From the NCBI GenBank assembly GCA_959347315.1, contig OY365806.1:57923655-57987654 (forward strand): a DNA stretch of 64,000 bases. The letters are read 5' to 3'. Numbering within the stretch: position 1 is the first letter of the stretch; the number at the start of each line of letters is the position of its first letter. This document shows positions 10,014-20,924 of this stretch, one piece after another. This DNA is from Bimastos eiseni. Its lineage: Eukaryota; Annelida; Clitellata; Crassiclitellata; Lumbricidae. Below the pieces are notes generated by a model that was not told the origin of the DNA, searched no databases, and saw nothing but the letters and a program-made list of their open reading frames with translations. Made by a program: the position numbers and the translations under genes.

Positions 10014-10541
10014 GATTTGCTTACCCTATTTTCTCTTTTCTTGTGCCCATAATGTTGTCTTAGGTGTGGCTGCCTCGCTGTTGTGTATGAATGGAACGAG
10101 ATTTTTGAAGAAAGCTTTTGGCAACATTGTCTCTATGCTTTGCTGTTGAGAAAAAATTATTTTGGCATATTGCAGCTCAGTTAAATGATACATGTATACA
10201 GTTACTGTTTGCTCTCTTTCAATCTGTCCTACTCTACGTCTTTTCTCCCTGTTATCTAGTTCACTCCATTTCTTAACTTTATGACATTTTGCATTATTGT
10301 TTTGTCTTTTAGAACTGACTGGAAACCATCACAGACGACCTGAGATGCCTGGAGAGTGGAGATGTCATGGGACGAAAACGAGAAGGACCTGGACATGGAC
10401 AGAGGGGACGAGTGGAGGAGGAGGAGATGCATTGCTCGATATGAAGACCTACATGGGAAGGACTACAGTACTGAGTGAAGTTTTAGAATTCTAATGTTCA
10501 GAATTAATTGCTTTATACTAGGTTACATGTAGATGAATGTG

Positions 10542-10790
10542 GGACGCTGTGGTGTAGCAATATACGTTATATGCCTTGTTAGTGGAAGGTCGCAAGTTCG
10601 AATCTACCTCAAGCCACTCCGTAGTGACCCTGGTCACTGGACAAGTTGATTGCCCAGAATTGTCTGTGAGGAAGGAAGGCAATGGGAAACCACCTTACCC
10701 TTGTAAAACGTGGGTGGCATATAAGCCAATTAATGGACCTGTCTGAGAGCTAAGGACTCATCATCATCATCATCATCATCATCACCAGAC
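10542..10790 (+). repeat. tRNA-derived SINE
   Basis: The head resembles a tRNA gene: an A-box-like tggtgtagcaatat and a B-box-like agttcgaatct about 45 bases later. The body motif gtctgtgaggaaggaaggc and the following 'caatgggaaaccacc' are shared with the SINE at 61112-61332. It ends in an (ATC)n tail. Unit 1 keeps only the body end and tail (about 8060-8260). Confidence 0.7.
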
Positions 10791-11405
10791 TGTTTCATTA
10801 CATTCTATCTCCGTTCTCAGTGCATTCTGTATTTTTCACTTCCGTTTCACTGTCCTACTCTGACTTTTTACTCTAGATCTCCTTTCTCATTTTCTTTTTT
10901 GTCTTATTCTTCACTTACTTTGGTCAGTTTCGGTATACGTTAGTTGTAGATCCGTGCCTGTATTCTCCTTTGATTAAGTACTGATAATTGATTGCCTCTA
11001 CAACGACCACAAGTAAACAATTCAACACAAATAAGTTCCATCTAAATGCACAGACGAAAAGAAAATGGCGTACAGTATAAAAATTATGCTGCTACATGTA
11101 ACTCTAATCGTAATCGTTAACTTCTCAAAACTTTTAAAGTGCCAATTGAAAGCCAAATGCAGGACACCAGTTTATTGAATTATTATGTTGCGTTCAGTCT
11201 GATATGAGAAGATTAAGGTGTTTGAAGATAGTTTTGTATTCACCTCAGACCTGAGGTCAACACAGGACTACCTTCCAACTGCTTGCTTAAGAATATGTGA
11301 TGGGCCAAATGCGTCACATTTTCTCTGTAGGGCCCTGGCTTTGCATAATATTAAGTAGCTTACATTTGGGTAGTCCACTCATTACAAGTCTCTCAGGCAG
11401 TTCAT

Positions 11406-12440
11406 TATTTTCCTTTTTGACGTAGTACTCGTTAAACTGACGTAGTTGTCTGTAATTGAACGTTATTAGACTTTACAATCAGAGGGGTATAAGCAGATAC
11501 TCTAAACAATAATTACAGATACAGTGAGAGTCCAAGGAGGACACAGACAGCTGGGAAGGAGGACAAGTGATCTATTCTTTTCCAGAACTACAGCAAGTCT
11601 TCTCTGTGGGGCAATTGACCTGGTCTCAATTTTTTGTCGATGATCAACCCGACATCATGCACCAGCAGTAGCAATAGATATGTGGTCTATCTAGCTTGAC
11701 GTAAGCCTTTAGGGGTCTACATGTTTCATCGTTTCACAGCTTGAAATAGAAGCAATTCCGTTCAGTTTTATAAGCGCTATGGTTTGTAGTGCAAGTTAAT
11801 TAGTTTACTGACTTACTAGGCCTAATCAGCTCGTCAAAAATTTCATCAAACCAGTTGAACAACTTTTTCGTTTTTACATATGAAGATTATTCACCAAATC
11901 ACGTTGGAAGCGCATAAGACAAAAATTAATTTGATGAAAAGGAAGCTAAAATGTATAACACGAATTATTGACGTCCATTATATACATGGGAAACTTAGCC
12001 TGCTTCAGTTAACACGTAGGCCTAATTAAAATATTTTAGGATAGTAGATCATTAAATGCTGTTGATAATAACGTACGTAGAAAAATTGCATTGTGGCATG
12101 GACGTTCATGGACAGCGTCCAGGCTTTGCTGGCCAAATAAGTGGCAGGACGTGAAAATAAGTGCATGGTCGCCGTCCATGATCGTCCACTTTCAGCACTG
12201 ATGGGTTGTATAATAATTATTTTGTATCCGGTGAACGATTATGCGCACCTTGAAACCTAAGAAAAACTACTAAACCTGAATTAACCTAAAACTGTTTTGA
12301 GCAAATGTAGTTTTATTCCAGTACTGATCGATTCTTCTGTCACTGGATTTGGCAATAGACGTATATACTATACAGTGAGGCCTTAAGTTCTTCATGCAAT
12401 TATAAGGTCTACTTAATTAATTAATTTAATTAATGTAGGT
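11406..12440. other. Anonymous sequence
   Basis: No recognisable gene or repeat boundary. AT-rich, with scattered TAGGCCTA-type octamers. Confidence 0.45.
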
Positions 12441-12499
12441 CAATATCAAAATATAGGAATAATATCTAGAATTGCCTACCTCTTACCAACTCATATACG

Positions 12500-13312
12500 C
12501 CTTAGCCTATACTATTCCATGGTCCATCATTACTTAACTTATTGTAATCTTGTATGGGCTTCAAACTACCGTGCAAGATTTTAAAGGTTAATCTCTCTTC
12601 AAAATAGAACCCTTCCAGTTATCGTTAGAAACTCTCATCTTGCCTCATCCGAATATCTCTATAGCCTAATTCATATACTGGGAATTGAGCAAATCAATCT
12701 ATTGCAAACCAGCGAATTCATGTATAAACACTTCCATAACCAGCTGCCTTCTATCTTTGATAAATATTTAATGCCTGTAGCCCAAGTAAACCCGTACAAA
12801 CTACGCTCGTCTACTAATTATAGGACCATTAAAACGCGTCCTAACACCCAAAAATTTTCGATTCAATGCTCTGGTCCTAATGCATGGAATAGAGTTCCGG
12901 CAGAACTACGCTGTCTTCCCAACGTCTTTTTGTTTAAACGTAAACTGCGTGTTTATATAAATAACTTAGTACACAGCGATTTTCAAGTGTGATACTAAAC
13001 AACTATATTTGTAAATAATGATTGATGAATGCTATTTCGTTTACTTATATCTTGTATGAATTTTTTTAGTTAACTAGTTAAGTCTCTTTTCTTAACAAAC
13101 TTACAGCAACTGGGTGAATTATTATACCGACATCAATCACTTACGTAATGGGTGACCCTGTTAGCGGGACCATGGTCCCTTTAGGGTTTGTCTTCATCCC
13201 TATTGATCGCTGGCATTTGTTTGTTTGTATATATAATTGCTGTACATAATATTCTTACTTTTCTGATGAATTGTCAGTGAACAATAAAAATATTTGGTTA
13301 TGGTTATGGTTA
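12500..13312 (+). mobile_element. Non-LTR retrotransposon 3' end (Jockey/CR1-superfamily-like)
   Basis: The coding part ends at 12992 and is followed by about 320 bp of 3' UTR with an AATAAA at about 13284-13290 and a short (TTATGG)n tail ending near 13312. A microsatellite tail directly after the poly(A)-like signal is typical of non-LTR elements that prime on a repeated 3' end. The 5' portion is missing. Confidence 0.7.
12525..12992 (+). pseudogene. LINE reverse transcriptase ORF, C-terminal end
   Basis: The translation reads LYYSMVHHYLTYCNLVWASN, a conserved segment just after the RT thumb of CR1/Jockey-like LINEs. A stop interrupts it at about 12580. It continues with MYKHFHNQLPSIF, the NYRTIKTRPNT block, and the GPNAWNRVPAELRCLP..FKRKL motif that closes these ORFs, ending at 12990-12992. 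The catalytic RT domain is absent, so it is a 5'-truncated copy. Confidence 0.7.
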
Positions 13313-14694
13313 AACCTAATTGTCGGTCGATATAATGCGTGGCTTATAATTCAATATGTAGATCAGGCACGTACTTTAGGACTATATACTTATAAAACCT
13401 CGACAAATGGAACACTCGCGATCGATCGGCTAGAACCACACTTAAAAGAATTTCAGAGGCAAAGCTCCCCATCGAGTTTGAAATCCAATCCCAGGCGAAG
13501 CTGTATGGACAGTATATAGGTCTATTAGCAACTAATTCCTGTGCAATCCACGCATGATTATCATCGTGACAGCTATAGAGTGCTGTATACTCAATGCAAT
13601 GTAGTGTACTGTAAACGAGCATTTATATAGCGCACCTTAAAGATTATTTTCTCAGAGGCGCTCTCAGCGCTGGCCTTAAATGATGCTAGTGTCAAAATAT
13701 GATCGAATAAAATACATCATGCATATTCATGCATATCATGAATAAAATACATCATGCATATTCTACGTCCTTCTAGCGCCTCGACGAATACGTCGAATAG
13801 ACCTATCCAGACGAGCGTCGATCATCTTCCACCGGAAAGGGATTATAGGCCTACTCGTCGACATCGTATCCGTGTCAGAGAATCGCTGTAGAGTGTAGAC
13901 ATTCGTCGCTCTGCCAAATCGACACAACATAAAAAATTGTGTGCTGCTGTTTCCTTTTGGATGCCAAGCTAATTACATCATAATGTTGGAATCTTGCATG
14001 CTGTGATCGAGTTGCTGCGAAAATCTTTGAATGCCACTTCACATTTTGCGATCACTCGAAGCGTCATAGCATACAACGGACATTATATTGATGATTAATA
14101 AGAGTAGGTCTATTTGTGACGATGTTACATGTAGACCTACTGTTGCCAATCTTTGCCATGCAATCAACCAGCTGGCTAATTTAACTGCACGCCTAGAGGC
14201 CACCACGAGGAGGTGTTGGCAAAGGTCTCCGCAGACCGTTCACATCAGCTCCCAAGCAGTAGGCCCAGAATTTCGTCGCTAGTTTGGTTTTTACCATCCT
14301 GATTTATAATAATAATCAGAAAACGTAGAAAGAGCAGAAACGGTATACGCTACGAGGTATATAGATCAAAGACTGATCGAATTGTCTATGTAGGCCTACA
14401 ATTAATTAGAGAGTTAACAGCGAGGGATAGGACAAGGCAGCAGCGATATAGAGTGACACAGGAAAACAGAGTTGGATGATTGTGAACAAGAGTGATAGAG
14501 TAACAACAAGCAACAGATATATATATATACATATATATATACATACATATATATACATGCCAGAAACAGACGGACATAGGAGCGTAAAATGACAGAAAAA
14601 GAATGATACGTACAGACAGAGAATATAAACATCGATGATAGACGGATAGATAAGCATTTAGACATGTAGACAGACAGAGATATAGACAGACATA
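13313..14694. other. Mostly anonymous sequence with a 'tatagcgcc' repeat and TATA/ACAT microsatellite
   Basis: The motif tatatagcgcaccttaaaga followed by cagaggcgct at 13624-13665 is one member of a dispersed family (see 37869-38030). A repeated catgcatattc block lies at 13718-13760. A (TA)n/ATACAT tract is at 14517-14557. No gene recognised. Confidence 0.5.
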
Positions 14695-14702
14695 ATGCCG
14701 AC

Positions 14703-14981
14703 CAGGGGTGTAACAAGCGGGGGGCAGAGGAGCTCCTGCCCCAGTTTCAAAACTGGAGGGGCAAAGCCCCCCCCACCCCCCCCAGTTTAAGCGCTCAGTG
14801 TCCCATGTGCCCCCAAATCGGTTCATTTTTTTTATGTTTATTCAATGGCTTATTAAGATTACCTTTGTTAAAATAATTTGTGCCCCCCATTTTTCAAATT
14901 TCTAGGGGGCAAAATTAAAAAAGTGGGGGGCAAAAAAAAATTATGCTTCCCCCCACTTTTCAAAACCTTGTTACACCTCTG
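14703..14981. mobile_element. GC-rich-ended MITE with perfect 8-bp target duplication (copy 1)
   Basis: Terminal inverted repeats caggggtgtaacaagc and, inverted, cagaggtgtaacaagg. The flanks atgccgac at 14695-14702 and 14982-14989 are identical 8-mers, as expected for the hAT superfamily. The body has C- and G-runs on both sides that can fold back. Related copies lie at 31389-31680 and 51308-51589 and a fragment at 39569-39610. Confidence 0.9.
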
Positions 14982-15359
14982 ATGCCGACACACAGGTAGA
15001 TAGAGATACAGGCAGACAAACATATAGATAGACAGACAGAGATTCATACATACATAAATATATAGAGATACAGGCACAGACATACATGCATACACATATA
15101 CACACAAACAGATCAGGGATGTGGTCTCGAGACCACGGTCTTGGTCTCGAGGTTTTGGTCTCGTGCCCAACACTGAAACAGATAGATACATGTATATAGA
15201 CAAATGCAGACAAACATGTACATGTAGGTAACTAGGAAGACAGACAGATAGAAGAAATACCGGTGGGATGACGAAAGTGGTTATGTTGGCATAGATTCAA
15301 CAAGCATGAAACTGAAAGCGAGACTCTGAACAAATCCAATAATAGGCCCATATGGGAGA

Positions 15360-15421
15360 CAGGAGCGTCCAGATAGGGGGGGGGAGATTGCCTCCATCAC
15401 TCAGGAGGATTGACGCCCCTG
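15360..15421. mobile_element. 62-bp hAT-type MITE
   Basis: Ends caggagcgtcc and, inverted, caggggcgtca. The flanking 8-mers are atgggaga (15352-15359) and ctgggaga (15422-15429). It is a shortened relative of 9874-10013, which it matches near both ends ('tccatcactcaggaggattg' core versus the inverted copy there). Confidence 0.75.
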
Positions 15422-15689
15422 CTGGGAGATGCAGAAATAGAGAGAGAGTATTGAGAACGAGATACATGTATGTATTCAGTTAAAATGAGCCAGAGATTGG
15501 AATGATATGTGAAGCAGAGATTTAGAGTCTCTAGCTTATTATTCACCTTTCCCGTTGTTATTAAATCGCAAAAGCGATTAGGTCCTAATAAAAGACGATT
15601 AGGCCACCTTTTTAAAAGTCATTAAGTGAAAATGGAAAGTAAAACTGCTTGAAAGACTTGCCGTGAATGGACTACCCAAATATGTGTAT

Positions 15690-15815
15690 TTTGATTCTAA
15701 GACCCTACAGAGAAATCTGATGCATTTGGCTATCACATTTCTCAAGCATGGACTTAGAAGATAGTTGCGTGTTAATCGCTGACCTGAGGCCAACGCTGAA
15801 CTATCTTCGAACTCC
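15690..15815 (-). repeat. Inverted diverged copy of part of the 7-11 kb duplication unit
   Basis: The reverse complement aligns with 8695-8815 and 11215-11340, sharing gaagatagtt, the 'cctgaggtcaacac' region, 'gccaaatgc.tcacattt' and 'tctgtaggg'. The unit therefore contains a dispersed repeat rather than unique sequence. Confidence 0.6.
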
Positions 15816-15834
15816 ATGATCTCTCTCTTCATTT

Positions 15835-15886
15835 CAGCGCACGATGTCATTACAAACTGCCGTTGGTAATGACATATCGTGCGCTG
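15835..15886. repeat. Long near-perfect hairpin
   Basis: cagcgcacgatgtcattac (15835-15853) pairs with 15866-15886 except for a 2-base bulge, around a 12-base loop. No terminal duplications seen; it could be a tiny MITE or transcript hairpin. Confidence 0.7.
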
Positions 15887-16574
15887 CACTTACCCTACCA
15901 GACTTGGCAGCAGATTTGCATACGATTGGTCATTTTCTTCCTCGATGTATCTAAAATTGTGTAATTAATTGATTTTGTGATGTGTGGAGACAATCAACAG
16001 AAACAAAGACGGATACACGGATCTTAGACATAGGCCCACATTCACAGCAACCACCAACAAGACCCAAAGCAAGGGAGCAATGTGACAGAAAACTATAAAA
16101 TGAAGACAGAGTCAAAGAGATAAAAGAAAGGAGAAATTAAGAGATCTATAAAGTAAAACTGGGATTTGGGCAGATTACACAGAAATACGAGAAAGACAGA
16201 ATAGAAATATACGGTCGTTAGGCCTAACAGAATCTAACTCAATAGATTCTCTAGCGCCAGTATCACTCTTATTGTCCAAGACATATCAACATCAATCCAG
16301 GGTCACAGCATTTTCTATATAGCCTGAAATTCATCGGCAACCAATCCATTGGATTCGTCCCAAACCTTCATAAAACTCATTCTCACCTATAGCTGCATCC
16401 ACCAGTCAACTGGATCGTCTTTGGTCGCTCCTGTCTGGAATTGTGATCCATCGAGTAGCGAGCGTCATTCTGCCAATGCTTCACTGCATCACAGGTCACG
16501 AAGGAAGTAGGTCTATTGCTGCAGGAAGAAATTCGAGGTTAACAGTTAGCCCGCCATGTCAGGTGACAAAGTAG
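15887..16574. other. Anonymous sequence
   Basis: Nothing recognised on either strand; only short non-conserved open frames. Confidence 0.45.
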
Positions 16575-17215
16575 CCGTGTCAGTGGCGACGGTGCCATGT
16601 CTTACGGAGCTTTCAGTCCTGGCAGCCTCTCCAGAAATGAAAGATCCAAAAACAGATTAAAAGTCGTGGCAAAGAGCCTATGAAAAGTGTACTGATGGTC
16701 AGAAAAAATGACGCTGTCAAAGATTGACAAAGCTGACATGTGGACAGACTAGCTGTTGCCCTCGAATAAAATTCGAGAGCAATAGCTAGAGCCACATGTC
16801 AGATAACAGGTTTGCGGTGTCAAAAACAGATTAAAAGTCCGGACAGATATTTAGAGCATGTGGAAAGTATACTGACGGTCAGAAGAAATGACCATGTCAG
16901 GGATTGACGGTGCCAGAGCTGACAGAGCTGACAGGCGGACGGACTAGCTGCTGGCCTCGAATACAATTCGAGAGCAACAGCTAGAGCCACGTGTCAGATA
17001 ACAGATTTGCGGTGTCAGTGGCGACGGTGCCATGTCTTACGAAGCTTTCAGTCCTGGCAAACTCGCCAGAAATGAAAGATCCAAAAACAGATGAAAAGTC
17101 TGGACACATATAGATCTAGAACCTTAGTCTGAGCCTATGAAAAGTATACTGACGATCAGAAGAAGTGAACCTGTCAGGGATGGACGGTGCCAAAACTGCC
17201 AGAGTTCTCTGACCT
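16575..17215 (+). repeat. Three-unit tandem repeat with internal hairpins
   Basis: Units begin near 16575, 16814 and 17008. Unit 1 and unit 3 share the gtggcgacggtgccatgtct start; unit 2 lacks about 65 bp of it. All contain 'agattaaaagtc'-like and 'actgacggtcagaag'-like motifs. Units 1 and 2 each carry a hairpin of 16-base arms with a 5-base loop (16751-16787 and 16946-16982). No coding frame spans the units. Confidence 0.8.
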
Positions 17216-19176
17216 GTGTAATTTATCAATAGGCCTATAATTAATATAAGGCTTTAACTGAGTTGCTTAAAGTCGATAAAACATTGTAAGGAAAATAATG
17301 TAGGCCTACTCCTGGACCTACACATCAAAAATCTCAGACGTACATGTATGGACTGTTTGCTAGTAGTAGTTTCAGTTTAACGACACTGTGTGATAACATA
17401 GATCATTAGCGTCTCCCTCCTCCTTTATCCAGGCTATGGACGGGCACTGTCAGAGTGCAAACCAATGTAGGAGTTCGGACTGTTTTCTAAACGTTGTCTG
17501 GGTTTACCCATCCGAATGCTATAGAAACAGGACAACAGCATAAATTAGTATATCACATTCGGTCTAGAGCAAGTCAGAGTGTTAATGATTAACATATTTT
17601 CTTGTATAGGCCTAGTAATATTAAAGACATGCAGTTATTCGAAACAGATAATGATTGCAGGTTTTGAAATGCCAAATTTATGCATATTTTTAGTTATACT
17701 ATAACAGTTGTATACTAAATATTGTTAAATAATTTTCTTGATATTGGTTTATTCTATGATCATATATTATTTATTTGTCCCAAAATGATGTCACATGCAG
17801 CTCTGTCAAATATTATATAGATTTATAAAATAATTTAGCAAAATTCATTTAAAATATTATTATTTACAAACAATATTCTTTTTCTAATAACCTACACTAA
17901 ATAAATTACCAAAGAACGCTTCTAAAAAGTTTTTATATTGGGATACGCCCAAAAAATTTTTTTTGGGGTAGTCTTACAACAAAATAAGGTTGGTAACCGA
18001 CTAACCGTTGATATAGCCCAAGTCTTTGAGTCTAAACGGACTGCAAACTATTTCAGACCTTTCAGTAAGCCTAGCTGATAGGTCCAGCTGAATCATTAGC
18101 ATAGTTGAACATTCACCTCCTGCGGCCAAGATTCTTGCGTCCTCCTCGTGGGTCCAGTAGAAGAAAGTCTTCCGATTAAAGCGACAAATGCATTCAGTTG
18201 AAATTTTTTTAATTTAAGAGATATATTGTTGCGCTTAGAAGTCACCGAATCTCGATAACTTAATTAGCCTACTCGTATACTCAGATAAAGAATTTATTTG
18301 ATATAAACAATAATTATAAGAAATTAAATAAATTAACTTAAATTTCAAAATATAGAAATACTTTTATCAACTTATTCAAGTATATTTAAATATAAAATTA
18401 AATTTAAAAATCAGATAGGTCTATGAAAACCTTGTCTATAAAACGTATCTTGGCCTATGCAGAAGTCACTGAGTCTCAAAGCTTAGTCAAATAAAACTCA
18501 AGTAGGTCCTATAGGTCTATACATTTAACTTGTGGCGCTACCGAGGTTATAATGAGTTTCATTGAAAAAGGCGTTGCTTCGAAAATGTCAGCCTAGTCCT
18601 ACAAATCGTTACATCGTAAATTTCGATAAAAAAATCGTTACTTTTTATAATTTGTGTTTACCTGATGCCCTTCGACGAAGATTCGATCGAAACATCAGTT
18701 AGTGCAGCAGAAATAGGAAGAATTTCGATAAAAAATTTGCACATTTTCAGAATTTAATGCCGCGCGGCTGTTCGTGGACGTCGATCGTGCTACGCTAAAA
18801 AATTTTAATGACGTCAATAATATGTCTCTTTCAAGCAGCTGGGCCCGAGACAATACGTAGACGCAATCATTGTCTACGTCATTTAATTGACCTTTAGCAA
18901 AGTTCATGAGTTCCTCGGATCTAAGTATGCAAGTAAGTAAATAAGTATATTTCATTTTTAACAAACTTTTTATTCGCACTTTGGTGCACGAAAAATTTGA
19001 ATGTGCAGCATGCTATAATTGAAAAGCAACTTCGCACTTTAGATATTTTATTATTTGCCTATCGAGTAACACAATCTTATGTGGGCACCTGTACAGTCTG
19101 TTTGCTTCAATGCCTTATTATTCATATACACACATTGGAACACACATAGATACACACACATTGGAACATACACGTA
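17216..19176. other. Anonymous AT-rich sequence
   Basis: Very AT-rich, especially 17640-18450, with no recognisable gene. An imperfect palindrome (ctgatg...catcag) is at about 18662-18697. Confidence 0.45.
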
Positions 19177-20708
19177 TAGGGCTTCACGGGTACATGGGTA
19201 CTAGAGATATCGAGTTCCCGACTCGTGTTGTACTCGAGTACCCGCATGATTCCACTTCCGGTTGGAAGATTGTAGTTCCTTGGTGGAAGCCAAATTCATG
19301 ACGCTATAATTAACCTCCTCGCTTCACTTCCGTTTAAGCACCTCTGCATTCCTGGCTCGACAATTGATACCTTCTGACTTCTGAGCGCACGTTTACGTTT
19401 GCAGACATCTAAAGGGTCTCTAAAGGGTTAATTTCTCTAAAGTCTAAACCTCTTACGGTCATCATTGTCCTCTGAACTCGTTTACATGTTGGTTGTGATG
19501 TACGCCAACAGGCAACAGGCAGCTGCGACCTGTTATAGTAACCTTTGTTGTTCCGCTAGAAACTTAGCCTAGTAACACTAACTGTCTATCATATGCTAAT
19601 TACTGACATCATGACATCTCGTATCAAATATTGATGACACTCAACTTTACATAAAACTCCTGGGAAAAACATCGGCAATGTTAAAGCTAAAATCGCATCC
19701 TTGTGTCCAGTATATTCAACGTGGTATATCCATGCGCTTGAATTAAATGCCACCAAAACAGAACTCATCTGGTTTGATCGGAAAAACACTTCGGATGCTG
19801 GCGACACAATCAAACTTTTTTTTACAACAACATATAGTTATCGGCTATTTCTGAACATGGCTTACCATATATATATATATATATATTTATATATATCATT
19901 TGTCCTCCACTCGGCTGCTCGCCTAATAAACGGCCTTGGTCTCTGAGATCACATCAAATCTTCACTTCAACAATTACACTGGCTTCCCATCCATGCCCGA
20001 ATTTCCTTCAAGGTTTCCCTCCACATGTACCACATCTATACTGGAACCTCCACCTCGTAGATGACATCCATGGTTGCGCCATGTTCTACCACCAACTCAA
20101 GAGGACTCCACTCGACTACTCGGGAAGATGCAATACACCCCGTACCAATAAGTTTGGAAATCGTCCCTTTCAGTTGCAGGACCCATGGAATAGAACGGCC
20201 TTCCAACCACAGTCCGCCAGGCAACATCTGTTGGGCAATTACAATCAAAATTAAAGACTTAGGCCTACCTATTCTCCCGAAGTTATGACTAGGAATGCAG
20301 CGCAACGTGTTTGCGTGCAAGACTTGTTTTTATTGAAGCGCGCTATACAAACATGCTTAGTATGTTGTATTTTATTGTATAGGCCTATTCTTAGGTAGTC
20401 TGTTGACTGCCAGACGACTTTCTGTAGCCTATAATTAATTATTTGTTGTTTAACAAAGCACCAAATAATTATGTTTCATGGCTGTTTAGAAGCTTGTTAG
20501 TTGTTAGAACTTGTTACATTGGAGATTTAACTTTTTTATGCGTCAGAGATTTAGTTAGAACCTATACTAGGATCAGTCTTAGTTTATCTATAGTCTATAG
20601 TAGCAGAAGCCATGCAGTTTGTATTTAGCACTTCCGGTATTAACGAGTACCCGGGGACTCGCTGAGATACTCGACTCCAAAACTACTCGTCAGTTAGCGG
20701 CAGCCCTA
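19177..20708. mobile_element. Probable DNA transposon with TAGGGCT ends, interrupted by a LINE fragment
   Basis: The left end tagggcttcacgggtac and the inverted right end tagggctgccgc share TAGGGCT. Subterminal gagtaccc motifs occur near both ends (19236, 20647). Flanks catacacgta (19167-19176) and catacaagta (20709-20718) agree at 9 of 10 bases, which could be the target duplication or a chance match in CA-rich DNA. The middle holds the CR1-like fragment at 19705-20310. No transposase seen. Confidence 0.4.
19705..20310 (+). pseudogene. CR1/Jockey-like LINE ORF2 C-terminal fragment (copy 1)
   Basis: Broken plus-strand frames carry the LINE block LELNATKTELIWF (end of the RT palm/thumb). After a TA microsatellite come VLHSAARLINGLGL, then out of phase LHWLPIHARISFK and a degenerate AWNGLP-type closing motif. 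These are the usual last segments of CR1/L2/Jockey-type ORF2. Stops and an (AT)n insertion disrupt it. A nearly identical relative is at 40830-41610. Confidence 0.7.
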
Positions 20709-20924
20709 CATACAAGTACGTACGGACCATGATACCGACATATAAATCGAGAGCTGTCTTTGGATGGACAATGACACGTTGTTATTTTAAAAAAATCTTG
20801 GAGTCAGGGAAGAGGCAACTCTGTTGGGTTCCCCGCTATCGGTTGATGACGCCCTTCAATCCACTCTGGATTTCCATATTTTTGACCGGACGCTGAGCAG
20901 ACTGACACTGATAGTAAGACAGGA

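Larger units (their letters stand above)
8897..11405 (+). repeat. Tandem duplication, unit 2 (with later insertions)
   Basis: Diverged copy of unit 1, longer by about 730 bp because of a 173-bp hAT MITE, a 48-bp-period minisatellite, a 140-bp hAT MITE and a more complete SINE. The lower level of decay at the insertion borders than between units shows that at least the MITEs came after the duplication. Confidence 0.85.

Noticed and set aside
10757..10790. CRISPR-like or other spaced array
   Set aside because: All tandem arrays in the window lack unique spacers and the DNA is clearly eukaryotic.
14386..15213. Overlapping Tyr/Cys-rich frames on the minus strand
   Set aside because: They run through TA/ACAT/GACA microsatellites and a MITE; composition is explained by simple repeats.
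18660..18700. ctgatg...gaaa...catcag resembling a hammerhead ribozyme core
   Set aside because: The conserved CUGAUGA box is CTGATGC here and the match is explained by an imperfect palindrome; no stems I and III could be drawn.
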